From positions 458,070-522,069 of the forward strand of contig RQTK01000006.1 in the NCBI GenBank assembly GCA_003991915.1: DNA of 64,000 bases, read 5' to 3'. The notes beneath the pieces are model-generated. The model saw only the letters and a list, made by a program, of their open reading frames with translations, ran no database searches and was not told where the DNA came from. This stretch comes from Elysia chlorotica. Its lineage: Eukaryota; Mollusca; Gastropoda; Plakobranchidae. The translations under genes were made by a program, and so were the position numbers. Within the stretch, counting starts at the first letter, position 1. Every line of letters starts with the position of its first letter. Shown here piece after piece: positions 47,013-59,336 of this stretch.

Positions 47013-47090
47013 GGGACGCCATATTGCTCAGTCGGCAGTGCTCTCGACTGACAAGAGGAAAATCTGTAGTGGTATCCTGTATTCGAACCT
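47013..47090 (+). mobile_element. tRNA-like SINE head
   Basis: CATATTGCTCAGTCGGCAGTG (A box) and CCTGTATTCGAACC (B box). It lies 70 bp after a second head of the same type. Confidence 0.5.
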
Positions 47091-47870
47091 AAAATATTAT
47101 GTAAGTGGTTCTGTAGTCGGTATCGATACTGACAGTAGTACTAGTGTGCAACAGTTGGGACATTAACCATGAAAAAACGGCGTGTGCTCAAGGCTGCAGT
47201 GTCGACATGCAGACGGAGCGCTCGCCCCTAGCAACAGAGGAATCAGTTCCGATAGCGCAGAGACTGATGATTTCTGGAATATCATAGGCCTAACCAAGCT
47301 CAGCTCTAGGCGTTCTGTGCTTTAAGCAGGAGCAAGTACACCCACGCATGGATCAACCTCACTGTTTATCTCACTCACTATCTCAGTCTCTTTCTTTCCG
47401 TCTCTCTGTCTCGTTCACCTTTCGCCCCCATCTCTCACTCGCCTACTTACCCGTAGTCCACTCTTTTTACTTGTAACTCCACGCACCTGTTTCTATGATG
47501 ATCAGACTAAACAATTTTACTAATCGGTAGTCCAAAAGTTTAAAGAAAAATAGTTCAATTTTATCCCCAAGAATAGTTAATTCACCAGTCAAAAGTCCAA
47601 AATAATCAATGTTTATTGCCTTGAGCTAAGAGTCAGTCTGAAGGTAGAGGCCTTAATGTCAATAAAGCGTTAGCGAATACAACTGTTCAGTTTTATTATG
47701 AGAAGATTTTATATACTAGTTTTAACTTTTATGAGCATTTAACGCATGTCTAACGTCATAATTCCTGTACTTGGATGTTGATTGTAAAAACTTTAACAAA
47801 ATTTGATATCTTTGTGGTTGTAACCATAGGGCGCCAAATAACTGTGCAGGTATAGCTCTAGATCGAACTT
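47091..47870. other. Intron 4 stretch, nothing recognised
   Basis: CT-rich at about 47350-47440. Otherwise AT-rich and unique-looking. Confidence 0.5.
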
Positions 47871-47891
47871 CAGGAGATCCCAGGTTTGATC

Positions 47892-48144
47892 GAAGGCGCG
47901 GTGTCCCTGGGGTTGAACATCGGCTTCCGACGCAAACGGTCTGGTTCGAGCCTGGGCGATTTCGTTCCCTACTGGTTGGTCGGTGTCAGTTTAATATGAT
48001 TGACTGAGACAGGAGTCATGGTATACCCGCCCTGTCTCGTGTGTCGCAGCACATAAAGTTGCCGAACGTCAGTCTTGGGGCCCGTCCACAATATAGCCCA
48101 TGTAGCGCTGATGCTGAAGATTAAATCAACTCAACACAACTCGA
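47892..48144 (+). mobile_element. Complete tRNA-derived SINE (reference copy)
   Basis: 253 bp between perfect 13-bp target-site duplications CCCAGGTTTGATC (47879-47891 and 48145-48157). The head (about the first 75 bp) has an A-box region GGTGTCCCTGGGGTTGAAC and a B box TGGTTCGAGCCTGG, the two parts of a polymerase III internal promoter. The body contains GGTCGGTGTCAG, GACTGAGACAGGAGTCATGG, AGTCTTGGGGCCCGTCCAC and GCGCTGATGCTGAAG. The tail is an imperfect AACTC/AACAC repeat rather than poly-A. It has no coding capacity; mobilisation would need a LINE reverse transcriptase from elsewhere. Confidence 0.92.
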
Positions 48145-48254
48145 CCCAGGTTTGATCTTCAGCCGGTGCATCTTATTTAGCCTGACTAAAAGGTGCAGTG
48201 TCCGTAAAGGATTATTTTGGAAATTTTATCAAAGATAAAAGTTTGAATAATGAT

Positions 48255-48436
<182 letters not shown>

Positions 48437-48520
48437 ATTGTCTGGGATGTGTCTACAAATAATAAAAGCGTAAGCGCACATGAAACTCTACGTCTCCAGG
48501 CTTTCCTACTATAAACACCA

Positions 48521-48590
48521 AGCTCCGATCCTCATATCTCCTGCTAGTCAATCCAGCGCACTAGCGATTGAGCTGTATCGCGCCGCCTAG
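48521..48590 (-). mobile_element. tRNA-like SINE head
   Basis: The minus strand has GCGCGATACAGCTCAATCGC (A-box region). The B box is weak. Confidence 0.4.
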
Positions 48591-49312
48591 AGCTCCAGAC
48601 ACAACATTCCGGCAGGCCCCTGTTGAAGTGCAACCAGTGTTGACTTGTGGTCACATGGTGCACTGCCCCAGGTTCCGCTCTCCTGGCCGAGTAAGCTTAG
48701 ATAAAAGTGTGAGCGGATGGAGAGATGAGAGACCTTGCGCTAGCCCACCCCGTGGCGACAACGACGTCAATATGTAGGGAATATGCAGCGGCGTCCAATC
48801 ACAGCCCTATCCAAGAATGATGAAGTTAATGAGCGATGAGGAAAGTGCCATGGGTTAGGGGCGTGATGTTGTAATCTGTTATCGGTTCGTGGGTCGCAAA
48901 GTCTGTAGTCGCAGATAGAGAGAACGGGAGAGTGGTGAGTACCCGCATTTGTCAGGAAATGCATAATATTAATGGCTGAGGTGGGCGGAACGCTCAACAT
49001 AATGTTAGTGGTATGACTGGAAGAGTCACTCGCTGAGCCGAATAACCTGACTGTGCGCCTACTGGCGTTTGCTGCTGCTGGCATCGGGCTCAACTTTTGC
49101 CACTGATGGTTGATGTTTCCTACTCACCCACAGTCCCACACGCCTGTTTTTCTGTCCGCCTACCTGTCTCTCCAACTCTTCCGCACAGGCCTCTTTTCCT
49201 CCGTGCGACTCTCTACCAGCATAGTCTAACACAACGGGTTTACCTGCTGCACTGAGTCAGATTCCCCATTCTTCCTCCGCCTAATCTCGTTCCTTTTCCG
49301 ACTTGGAGAAGC

Positions 49313-49640
49313 TTCTCTTCTTCTTTTCTCTCTCTCTCGCTTCCTCTCTCTCTCTTTTCTCTCTCTCTCTGTCTTTCTCTCCATCTCTCGTTATCTCTCT
49401 AAGTTCCGCCCTCTCTCTCTCTCTTTGCTTCTATTTTTGTCTCGTTCTCTCCCTCTGTCTTCATCTCCTTTCCCATTTCTTCGTTCCTTTTATCTTTCTC
49501 CATCTCTCTTCACCTGTTCCAATCTTCTCTATTCTCTCTCCACCTCCCCAATATTTCTCTCCTCCTTCTCTGCACATCTCTCTCTTTCTCTGACCATTCT
49601 ATCCATCTCCCTCCTTCCACCCCCCCACCCCCTCCAACTG
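49313..49640. repeat. CT-rich low-complexity tract
   Basis: Imperfect CT/CTTT/CCT over more than 300 bp. The 243-codon frame that starts here is Ser/Leu-rich by composition and is not supported. Confidence 0.9.
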
Positions 49641-51427
49641 TGTGCGCTCCCCATTGATATCCGCGCACGCGTCCCCTCCAGCCACCTGACCCCACCAGCC
49701 TGTAGCCTGCCGAGCGTTCAGTGCTCACCTTTGCTGTATCTTCCTGAGCAGATCAGAACTCACTGGGAGTCTGGGCCGCGAGCATCCCTCCCCAAACCTC
49801 CTAGCAGGAGCAAGAAGCCACCGCCAACAAATCGCCCTCACACAAGTGCACAAAAACTGCCTTCGTTTTACGCCTATTATTCTCATAAAAATGGCGTTCG
49901 TTTTTATTTACCGGCAGCAAAGTTTCGATGTAAGGAAGCGCTGAGTTCCGTGTTTTTTTTCTGCGGGTGCGTATCAGATTCAGCGCCAATTAGGCCTGGC
50001 ATTGGCTCCAGGTCGCAGACACACAATAAATCTGTGTCTCTCTCCTGGCCCGGATATCACCGCATCTGGGCTGTATTATCATCCGTCCTGGTCCCGAGGA
50101 ATAAATCGGAGCGCTGTACCAGCACACACTCGCATTGCCTGACAAACTCAGCCTAAACTCTGCCAAACATTAGGCAGTCTGCAGTGCAGTTATTCTGTGA
50201 TATAACAGAGGAATCAGTGCAACCACAAGGGACCGTTTAACACTGTGCCTTTTGTTTCATGTGAAATTGACGACATAAACGTAATTTCGCGTAACAGCCC
50301 CATTGGGTATTTCCAAAGCTGTTTTTATATTGGAAAGGAGAAGCCTGGAAGGAGACGGGTCTAATAATAAATATATGAAACTCAAGACACTAGATCTAGA
50401 TTTAAAGTAAGAGAGAAACCTCATCCGCATAGGGAACCAAGTAGCCAACCCGCAACACCGTCTCCTTCGTATCATCACTTCATCCTGGATACAAACCTGC
50501 AGTTTGTTTTCTGTTCCAAGCGTCAGCTTCACAGAAAACCCACGCTCATCAATCGTGGACGTTTCGATTCTGGATTATAATTCTGACGTGTGAAGGGCGA
50601 TTTACCCAGATACCACTAGTCGCTTCGCTGAGGTGAGACAGAGGTTGTACTTTGTGTGTAGGTCTAGTGATTATGGATGTAGAATTACATCTTTAGGTTG
50701 AGGTAGTGCTCAACAATGATTTCACATAGGCCAAAATGTTTTCGCTTTGTGTAGCTATTAATCTATTGCCTTGCACCTCAAACATGAAGAAAATGGCACA
50801 TAGTGGTCCAATAGGTCACTAAGTATCTTATTTTTACGAATGTAAAAAGTTGTGGAACCGCCAACCTAAAGTCGCAAATTAAAATTGTAGGCCGGAAAGT
50901 GTAAAGGAAATGTTAACAAAAATGCATGTCTTTGTCGTAAGCTTGGCAGATCTATAGTTGTACCAAGGTTGACTTAGTAAGTCTATGGTCTGAGAGGTGA
51001 GAGCTATCTCCTAGTTAAATATCTACATTCTCCGAAGTTCCCTAGAGATCTTAAACAACGACTCTTTACTATGCAGAAAGCATTGGCCGTGTTACTTTGT
51101 ATTATTTAAGTTCTGATCTGATTAGTTTCTCGGTAACAAAATTTAGTGTTTTTGTGTATGCATCGACGCTTTGCAAAAAATGTTCATTATTTTATTATAT
51201 ATTTTGTGTCACACTTTATCTTCTTCCGTTTTACTCGTTCACTTCCAAGTACACTGGTGCCATTTTGAAACGTGCTGGTGGCTGTTTCAAAACTTTCATA
51301 CATCGGCCCAGGTACCCCGTTTAAAAAACAAACAATAAACAACAACAAAACAAAACCATTGGAGAAAAACGTCGTCCATTTCTCCTTTTTATATCTACCG
51401 CTCTTCCTTCCTCCCTCTCTTCCTAGC

Positions 51428-51496
51428 GAGCCAGCTTCCTACCTACCTGCCTACCTGACTACCTACCTACCTACCTACCTACCTACCTACCTACCC
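51428..51496. repeat. (CTAC)n microsatellite
   Basis: CTAC/CTGC tetranucleotide units. Confidence 0.95.
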
Positions 51497-51704
51497 GCCC
51501 GCACACCTTCTACCACGGTACCTCCGTACCACTATAACTGTTAATACAACGAAATTAGCATTAATCACTTAAATGTTCTACATAGAATCACTCATCAGTC
51601 CCCACAGAATGCTGCTCTACAATCGTATAGCCATACGTTTTGCAAGTTTATCTACTTCTCCATGTATTTCTCTCTACGTGTCTATCTATGCATCTACCTA
51701 TCAC

Positions 51705-52027
<323 letters not shown>

Positions 52028-52566
52028 CTCCCTCCTCCTTTCACCCAAACGGTAATTTTCTTGTTTACCTGTCGGTCTTAATCTTACCGACTTTTCTATC
52101 TGTCTATCTGTCTGTCTGTCTGTCAGTCTCTATCTCTTTTTTGCTTTCCAGATTTTGTCCACTAATATTTTTTTCAGTTTTATGGAATATTCAAAAATTG
52201 TGTTCGGCATAGTTTTACGAGTCTTTTACGTCAATATCCCGTTTTGAACGGCATCTGATATATTATGCAATCAAAAGAAAAAGGAAAAAAAAACAACTGG
52301 CTTTTACTGTTATTGTAGGCTCTATAATTGCATCATACTTTCTAAATCATGTACCGTCATGGTTTCTTGGTCCAGATATAGACTAGTGGAACTTTGAAGT
52401 CAGATTTTAAATTCATTGACATGAAAGCGACTTATAAATAAATACCATACTTCAAAGACACTCAATTTCCCATATTTTTTGAAAGATATCACTTGACGGA
52501 GTTTCCCGATTGACACTTCCTATTCTGTTAACTCGGTTAGTCTCTGGCGTCGTTGCCCAGGGAAAC

Positions 52567-52803
52567 CAGGTGGCTCAGTCGGTAGAGCTCTAGTCTGAAA
52601 CTTTGACCATCTTGTTAAACTTGGGATACTAATTATCTTCAAAAACAATTTGGAAAAAAAAACCCCGACCGTTGCGTTTTCTTCTACTGGTCATAGGTTG
52701 GTGTTAGTGTGCTGTGATTGTCCAAATCCCAAGTATATATATACATTCGCTCTGTGGTCAGGCCCACGATATAACCAAGGTGCTGACGTCGGACATTAAG
52801 AAT
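52567..52803 (+). mobile_element. SINE, diverged
   Basis: Head GGTGGCTCAGTCGGTAGAGC (a clear A box); B box eroded. The body fragments TACTGGTCATAGGTTGGTG and GTGCTGACGTCGGACATTAA fit the family order, with the middle altered. Confidence 0.65.
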
Positions 52804-53007
52804 ACATTTGCCCCTTTTTTTAATTTGAAAATTTTGATACACTAAAATCAAACAAAACGAAAAACAAAACAACTAAAAAAAGGGCCAAAGACCAGGGGTT
52901 TAAAAAACAGAAGGTTGTGCGGTAGCATAATTTCTAAATAAGGAAATAGAAACAGGTTGTGTGGTTTATTTCGATGACCATTCGCATCGTATAATTTGAT
53001 GGTTTAA

Positions 53008-53211
53008 ACTGCCTATTTCGACAATGAAATATTCTGCATATGGACCTTAAAAAAACATGGTACTGAAATAAAATATCCAATTTTCCAAGAAAAATGTATA
53101 TTTCGACTTACTTCACACATTTATAATGATGTATTTTTGACATAAGTCAAAATAGCCATATTTTATGTGTCCGCATTTTTTGAGAATTCCACGATCGTCG
53201 AAATAGGCAGT
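53008..53211. mobile_element. Hairpin/MITE-like element with 15-bp inverted ends
   Basis: ACTGCCTATTTCGAC at 53008-53022 is mirrored exactly by GTCGAAATAGGCAGT at 53197-53211. A nested pair (TTCGACTTA near 53103 and TAAGTCAAAA near 53143) folds inside it. No target-site duplication was found, so a foldback structure without transposition is possible. Confidence 0.5.
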
Positions 53212-53650
53212 GCGGTCCCCAGCATAACTCACCCCCTAATCTTCCTCCAATTAACATTAAAATGAGATCTTTTGAAACATTATTTAGACGTTTCTGTCTG
53301 TCGGAGAGTGTACTTGTTTGGGTTTGTAAAGGAATGTGTACACGTATTTTCACCATTCCCTTTATGAAGTTCTTTGCGTAAGCCGTGTATATTCGATTAG
53401 CTTGTAGTAGACTAACGTCCACTGTAGATTGTAGCCCCTGCCGGGCGGAACTCTGATGTAACCATAGCAAATTAAGCCAATCACGGACCTGTTTTGACGG
53501 TCACGTGCCGTTGGCACCCAGCCTGGAACTGTCTTTGATCTGAGTGGTGGACTAGCCAATAATAATGTAGACGAATATACCCATGTTGACTAATCGAGTA
53601 TTGTGTATGTGATTTTTATTCTGAGCCCCGTCTCCTTGCTGTGTCCCCAG

Positions 53651-53736
53651 AGTGCAGCCTGAGCGGCGTGAGGGACCTGACGGAGGGCCTGTTCCAGCTG
53701 AGAGACTCGCAGCTCCACGCCCGGCTTGTGTTGAGG
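53651..53736 (+). CDS. Exon 5 of the membrane-protein gene
   Basis: The acceptor TGTCCCCAG|AG completes a Glu codon (residue 611). Then 28 codons (612-639) read CSLSGVRDLTEGLFQLRDSQ and LHARLVLR, ending in phase 0 at AGG|GTAGGT. The peptide has a helix-forming pattern with Leu/Val/Phe spaced every three to four residues. Nearly all third positions are G or C. There is no stop, so at least one more exon must exist. I saw no convincing continuation before the window ends. No family recognised. Confidence 0.8.
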
Positions 53737-54618
53737 GTAGGTCTCATCCATATATATATATACACCTGTGTAACAGCCTCACCTTGCGTCTAGCGCCAGG
53801 CTTCCTTAAGTACTTGTACAGACCAAGGCACTGAAAATGAAATAATTTTTTGCATAATTAGGATAACAGCAATCTGTTTTAAAATCTGTCATAGATTGGA
53901 CCGAATGGCACTCGGAAAGTTATTTTGGACAGCCCACTACTCTGAGCAGCTGAACGTTCCTAACTGTGACTTATGATTCAATAATGATATATTGTTTAGG
54001 TTAATGTGACTATACGCAGAAATGTTTTTATTTTATCTCGGTGACTATATTTTAGAAAGCCTTGGTCTATCGTCATCAAAATATTCTCTAAATAGAAGAA
54101 AGTCACCGCATAAAAATAAATTGAAATAATTAAAAGAGGGGGTTCTTATTCTAAGGTATATTGTTTAACTATTGGGCACAGTAATACAGCTCGAACAGTT
54201 TGCAGCTGAGCTGTGTTAGCTGAGCAGGTTTAAAAAAGGCAACAAGACAAGAAATAATTAGCTAGGGATCATTCTGTCCTTAAAAATCCGCTAAACTGTA
54301 GATAAATACCTTTGTTTCCCATGTTATTAGATACTTGTGTTCAGTTGGTTCAATCCAGCGAGTTCTTCTAAGTGCGCCACTAGTATGGCTGCGATAGACT
54401 CTCAAATCACGGCATGACACAATACCTGTATAATTTGGCTCATGAATTTCTCTGGTTCTTTCTTATCCCACCCAACTATTGTTTTGCTGCGGGCAAATGC
54501 ATCATAATTAGAAGCTGTATCTGTTTCTCTCTGTATATCTGAGTCCGTAGTTCTGTGTTCTGTTTATTTCCCCCTTCACCCCGTCCCTCTTCTCTGCCTG
54601 TCTGTCTGTCTGTCTCTC

Positions 54619-54655
<37 letters not shown>

Positions 54656-55137
54656 AAGTTCAGTAAATGGTTGGTATCGCGACCTCATGACACAGCCCGT
54701 ACAACACACGAGAAACACTCGCATTTACACACATGACCTGAATAATGTCTGTGTACACATCTACAATGACGTCATTCTTTTTTCACAATAATGACAAGGC
54801 GCACAGACATGTCCTAAAAATAACAGTTGTGCAGTAGACAGATTAAAAAAAGAAAGAGAAAGAAAGAACACAAATCTGGATGGGGGATGAAGAAAGAAAA
54901 GCAACCCAGGAACTGTCAAGTTATCTGAGAGAAAAAGGGATAGAAGATCTGATAGCATGGGGAATTCCCGCTCTGTTTATAGAGGCCATGCACCAGGACG
55001 CGCATGTTCCATATCCCTGGCCTGTAACACCTGACAACAGACATGCTGCAGGCGGCGCAGAGATGCTAGTCTGTGACGTTAACCGCACCCACTGTTTCCG
55101 ATCTACCGCGTCACCACGTTAAATAATTGATGATCGC
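53737..55137 (+). other. Start of intron 5; microsatellites, nothing else
   Basis: A short (AT)n at about 53750-53762 and a (CTGT)n(CT)n tract at about 54597-54654. No exon, and no other element recognised. Confidence 0.6.
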
Positions 55138-55772
55138 CACTAGGTTAATATGGCGCTTGCCTGTAATGTTACAGCACCATTTTTTCCATTCTACTTCAGG
55201 TGATTATAGAATAAGTGATACAATATCTATTTAAGACTCCGCCGCTTAAGAACTCAATCCGTTTTAGAACCCACTTTCCCTGTTAAAATATCTCTCTAAT
55301 TTTTATCATTATTAACAGATAGTGTAGAACTTTTCCATTGCCCCTCTGATCGCCACGATGTGCTGTCTTGATTGAAAAAATCCAAATCGCACCAAAGATA
55401 ACTACTGAATACGGAAGCATCAACGCTTGCCAATTGATACACAGACATCTCGCAGGCTTCTAGTGAAAATGTTGGTGCTTGATTAAACGTCTTTTCAACT
55501 ACAAACCTACTTCCAACCACCGCGGAAAAAATATCTAAAAGTCCTAGGTCTACTTATAATTCTTCCAATGGTTTGCCTCCACTAAGTGTAATTCACAAGT
55601 TACAATAAACTCTGAGGCATGCAGGATTGCATTCGTTTGTCCCTAGACGTTTTATAAGCCCATCGGCAAGTGTTGATGCAATGGTTGTCTCTGGTGCGGT
55701 TCGGGTTTATCCAATCAAGATATCAAGCAACTCAGAAAGACACAAATACGCTAGTAAACCTGCTCGCTAGCT

Positions 55773-56029
55773 AGGGGGGTTGGTTTGGGTTGGTTTAACG
55801 TCCAACAGCAGCACTACATAGGCTATATTGTGGACGGACCCCAAGACGGACGTCTGACAATTTTATGTGCTGCCACACACGAGACATGGCGGCGATACCA
55901 TGACTCCTGTCTCAGCCGGTCACAATATACTGACACCGACCCAACCAGAAAGGAACGCACCAGCCAGGATTCGAACTCGGGACCTTTTGCGTCGGAAGCC
56001 GATGTTCTACCCCTGGACCACCACCCCTT
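55773..56029 (-). mobile_element. Complete SINE with target-site duplication
   Basis: 257 bp on the minus strand, flanked by CTCGCTAGCT at 55763-55772 and 56030-56039. The head has GGTGGTCCAGGGGTAGAAC (A box) and CCCGAGTTCGAATCC (B box). The body is the family body, with GACCGGCTGAGACAGGAGTC, AGACGTCCGTCTTGGGGTCC and CTGTTGGACGTTAAACC. The tail is AACCAACCC-like. The allelic-type empty site is visible in copy 2 near 57088. Confidence 0.93.
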
Positions 56030-56040
56030 CTCGCTAGCTT

Positions 56041-56136
56041 GGAAGCGTAGTGGTCTAGTGCTGAAAAACATGCTCGCTTTGAGTGGCAAGGCGATTTGGT
56101 GCTGATGCATCTGCATGTCGAGAGTTCTAATCCCAC
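56041..56136 (+). mobile_element. tRNA-like head of a second SINE type (copy 1)
   Basis: GCGTAGTGGTCTAGTGC (A-box region) and GTCGAGAGTTCTAATCCCAC (B-box region), about 90 bp apart, immediately after the inserted SINE and in the opposite orientation. Also present in copy 2. Confidence 0.5.
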
Positions 56137-56436
56137 AAAACAATAATTTTTCTGCCAATTTCACTAAAAGCCTATATCTAACCACTGCGGAAAAATACCT
56201 AAAAACTTGAGCTCTACGTACTAGTTCTACTATAACTGAACTTAAACTCTACGGTGACTACCTACTGTGCAGTGCCTCTCTCGCTAAGTTCAGCGAAAGA
56301 TTATGACTGTGTTTGTGTCTCTGGCAGACCACCCGCAATACGCGAATCGAGCAAGACCAAGAACAAAAGTACTTGGGAGAATTTATTTATAACGCAGAAA
56401 ATACTCCATGATATTGATAACTGTACAGCCTGCACA

Positions 56437-57490
56437 CACTAGGTTAATATGGCGCTTGTCTGTAATGTTACAGCACCATTCTACTTCAGGTGATTATAGA
56501 TAAGTGATACAATATCTATTTAAGACTCCGCCGCTTAAGAACTCTATCCGTTTTAGAACCCACTTTCCCTGTTAAAAATATCTCTCTAATTTTTATCATT
56601 CTTAACAGATAAATAGTGTAGGACTTTTCCATTGCCCCTCTGATCGCCACTATGTACTGTCTTGATTAGAAAAATCCAGATCACACCAAAGATAACTACT
56701 GAATACGGAAGCATCAACGCTTGCCAATTGATACACAGACATCTCGCAGGCTTCTAGTGAAAATGTTGGTGCTTGATTAATTGTCTTTTCAACTACAAAC
56801 CTACTTCCCACCACCGCGTAAAATACCTATAACATCCTAGCTCTACTTATAATTCTTCCAATGGTTTGCCTCCACTAAGTCTAATTCACAAGTTACAATA
56901 AACTTTGAGGCATACACTATTGCATTCGTTTGTACCTAGACGTTTTTTTAGCCCATCGGCAAATGTTGATGCAATGGTTGTCTTTGGTGCGGTTCGGGTT
57001 TATCCAATCAAGATAGCAAGCAACCATAGATTTATATAGTCTATGCAAGCAACTCAGAAAGACACACGTAGCTAGCCAAGAACCTTCTCCCTAGCTAGGA
57101 AGCGTAGTGGTCTAGTGCCGTAAACCATGGTCTCTTTGAGTGGCAAGGCGATTCGGTGCTGATGCATCTGCAAGTCGAGAGTTCTAATCCCACTAAATTT
57201 CTTAATTATTTTTCTTCCATTTTCACTAAAAGCCTATATCTAACCACTGCGGAAAAATACCTAAAAACTTGAGCTCTACTTACTAGTTCTATTATAACTG
57301 AACTTAAACTCTACGGTGACTACCTACTGTGCAGTACCTCTATCGCTAAGGTCAGCGAAAGATTATGACTGTGTTTGTGTCTCTGGCAGACCACCTGCAA
57401 AACGTCAATCGAGCAAGACCAAGAACAAAAGTACTTGGGAGAATTTATTTACAACGCAAAAATACTCCATGATAACTGTACAGTGTACAC
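56437..57490. repeat. 1.05-kb tandem duplication, copy 2 (empty SINE site)
   Basis: Direct repeat of 55138-56436 without the SINE. Its CTCCCTAGCTAGGAAGCG near 57087-57104 corresponds to the pre-insertion site. It also has an extra 30-bp segment near 57026-57050 that is absent from copy 1. Confidence 0.93.
57099..57194 (+). mobile_element. tRNA-like head of a second SINE type (copy 2)
   Basis: Same arrangement as at 56041-56136. Confidence 0.5.
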
Positions 57491-57495
57491 CTCCG

Positions 57496-57585
57496 ACTGA
57501 TGTGACCGGCTGAGACAAGAGTCAGGCTACATAGTGCTGATGTCGGACGTTAAAACCAACTCAACTCAACTCAACCCGACTAGTG
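57496..57585 (+). mobile_element. SINE 3-prime fragment with AACTC tail
   Basis: GTGACCGGCTGAGACAAGAG, then directly GTGCTGATGTCGGACGTTAA and (AACTC)n. The central part of the body is deleted. Confidence 0.8.
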
Positions 57586-57784
57586 TACTGTAACTGATCG
57601 GAAACGCCAAAATAGAACTCCCCGTCCACTGTGAGAAGTCCACTAGCTCAGCCAATCGGGGCTCGGTCTCCCGCAGGCCTCTCGGACCTTTGACGCCCCA
57701 CCATGGGAACCAAGCTAGGCGAGGTTTAAATAGTACCTTGCCTTCACCAGGATGTGTCTGTGTGAAGTTACCGGGTGGGCACAG

Positions 57785-57900
57785 AGTCTTGGTATGTCAA
57801 ATGTCTCTTGATGGTATCATGAACAATTGTCAGAGATTCATGTTAGGACCCACCCTCGATATAGTCTAGTTGCCGCTGAATTTGGGCGTCCGATCAAGTG
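57785..57900 (+). mobile_element. Possible diverged SINE body
   Basis: GACCCACCCTCGATATAGTC and a GCCGCTGAATTTGGGCGTCC stretch resemble the second half of the family body. Weak. Confidence 0.35.
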
Positions 57901-58119
57901 ACCACCCTGCAAGGAGGGATCAATAATATTGCCTTGACCTTTAGTCTAAAATATGACGTCAGAACGACATTTCCCACAACAGGCGCATATAGTGCCGCTC
58001 TTTGGTCGGCTTATCGCGTTAGATATGGTGGTCTGGTTACCATGGAAACCAGAGATAGGGCCCCTGGCGCCTACCATTTAGTTTGCTGCTGAGCAGGCGG
58101 TAGTAGCATCTCGTGTAGC

Positions 58120-58234
58120 CTCTCTTTCTATCTTTGTTTATCGCTTACTCACCTCCTTTCTATCTCTCTCTCTCTATTCATCGTACTATTCTCTTTCTGT
58201 TTTTGCTCTCTTTGTATGTATTCATCTTACTTAT

Positions 58235-58297
<63 letters not shown>

Positions 58298-58560
58298 TCA
58301 TTTTCGTCAAAAGTTCTATTCAACTATCTTTGTTTTTCCCGGTATATATATCTGTTTAAGTTTTACTCATTTGCCCAACATGTCTCTCTGTCTATCTTCC
58401 TCTCTCTTTATCTACATCTCCCCCCTCCCCTTATTTCTCTCCCTTTATCGTCCCACCCATCCTTCATTTGTCGCTCTCTCTCTCTGTTGTCTCTCTCTCT
58501 GTCTCTCTCCCCCCCCCCCTCCCTCTCCTCCCCCCCCCCCCCCCCCCGTCTCTCTTCCTA
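58120..58560. repeat. CT-rich tract with C-runs
   Basis: A pure (CT)n at about 58255-58287, further CT blocks, and C-runs at 58509-58519 and 58530-58547. Confidence 0.93.
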
Positions 58561-58910
58561 TCTTTTTTTTTCACTAATCCCAGCGAAAATTTAATTTGCT
58601 ATTTTAAATTGATGCGTCCATGCGTTCAATATTGCATAATATCGGGATTGTCTCTATTCAACCTATTAATACGCGAAAATAGATAGCAGATGTATGTAGC
58701 ATGCGGATATTTTGTTTATAATGCCAACTACGTGGAGGTACACTGGGCTACGAGATTGTAAACCTTCCTGGTTATATCTTAAAGAATAAAGAGAGTAGGG
58801 GAGTTAATATTTTAAGGGCACTCTAGGGAGACAGAAGGCAGGTAAGAAGACAGACAAAAAGTAGCAAAGGAGAGAGGAAATGATGAAGATAGATAAATAG
58901 AGAGGGAGAA

Positions 58911-59040
<130 letters not shown>

Positions 59041-59336
59041 AGAGGGGCACAGTATGGAAAAAAGAGGGAGGTGTTGGGTGGATGGAGAAATAGAGAACTG
59101 GATTGTAGTAGAGAAAAAAGTAATACCGAGCGACAGGACGAAAGAAAGATGGAAGCAATGGGAGAGATTTACCTAGTATACTGTCTGCCACCTGTTCTGA
59201 AATCGGCGCCAACTTGATTTAAAGCCCAGGAAACAGGCGGGCAGACCTGGCCTTAAACCGTTACAGAGGACCAGAGCTTGATGCATCCCGATAGATTCAC
59301 TCTTACCTGGACCGTTAGTCTGCATCAGGAAGCTGG

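Larger units (their letters stand above)
55138..56436. repeat. 1.3-kb tandem duplication, copy 1 (carries a SINE)
   Basis: Begins CACTAGGTTAATATGGCGC and ends near CTGTACAGCCTGCACA. Matches copy 2 with scattered substitutions and small indels. It is longer mainly because of the SINE at 55773-56029. Confidence 0.93.

Noticed and set aside
49425..50156. 243-codon open frame
   Set aside because: The first half is CT-rich low complexity (Ser/Leu). The second half lacks codon bias and domain signal, and no splice-compatible context links it to the gene.
56254..56442. 62-codon frame repeated at 57316-57513
   Set aside because: Conserved between the two tandem copies only because the DNA is duplicated. 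The differences are not biased to synonymous sites and no start context or domain is seen.
57677..57718. Possible terminal exon after exon 5 (CAG|GCC...TAG, 13 residues)
   Set aside because: It has a phase-0 acceptor and a stop, but the sequence looks like a tRNA-like SINE head and the peptide is too short to judge. Transcript data would decide.
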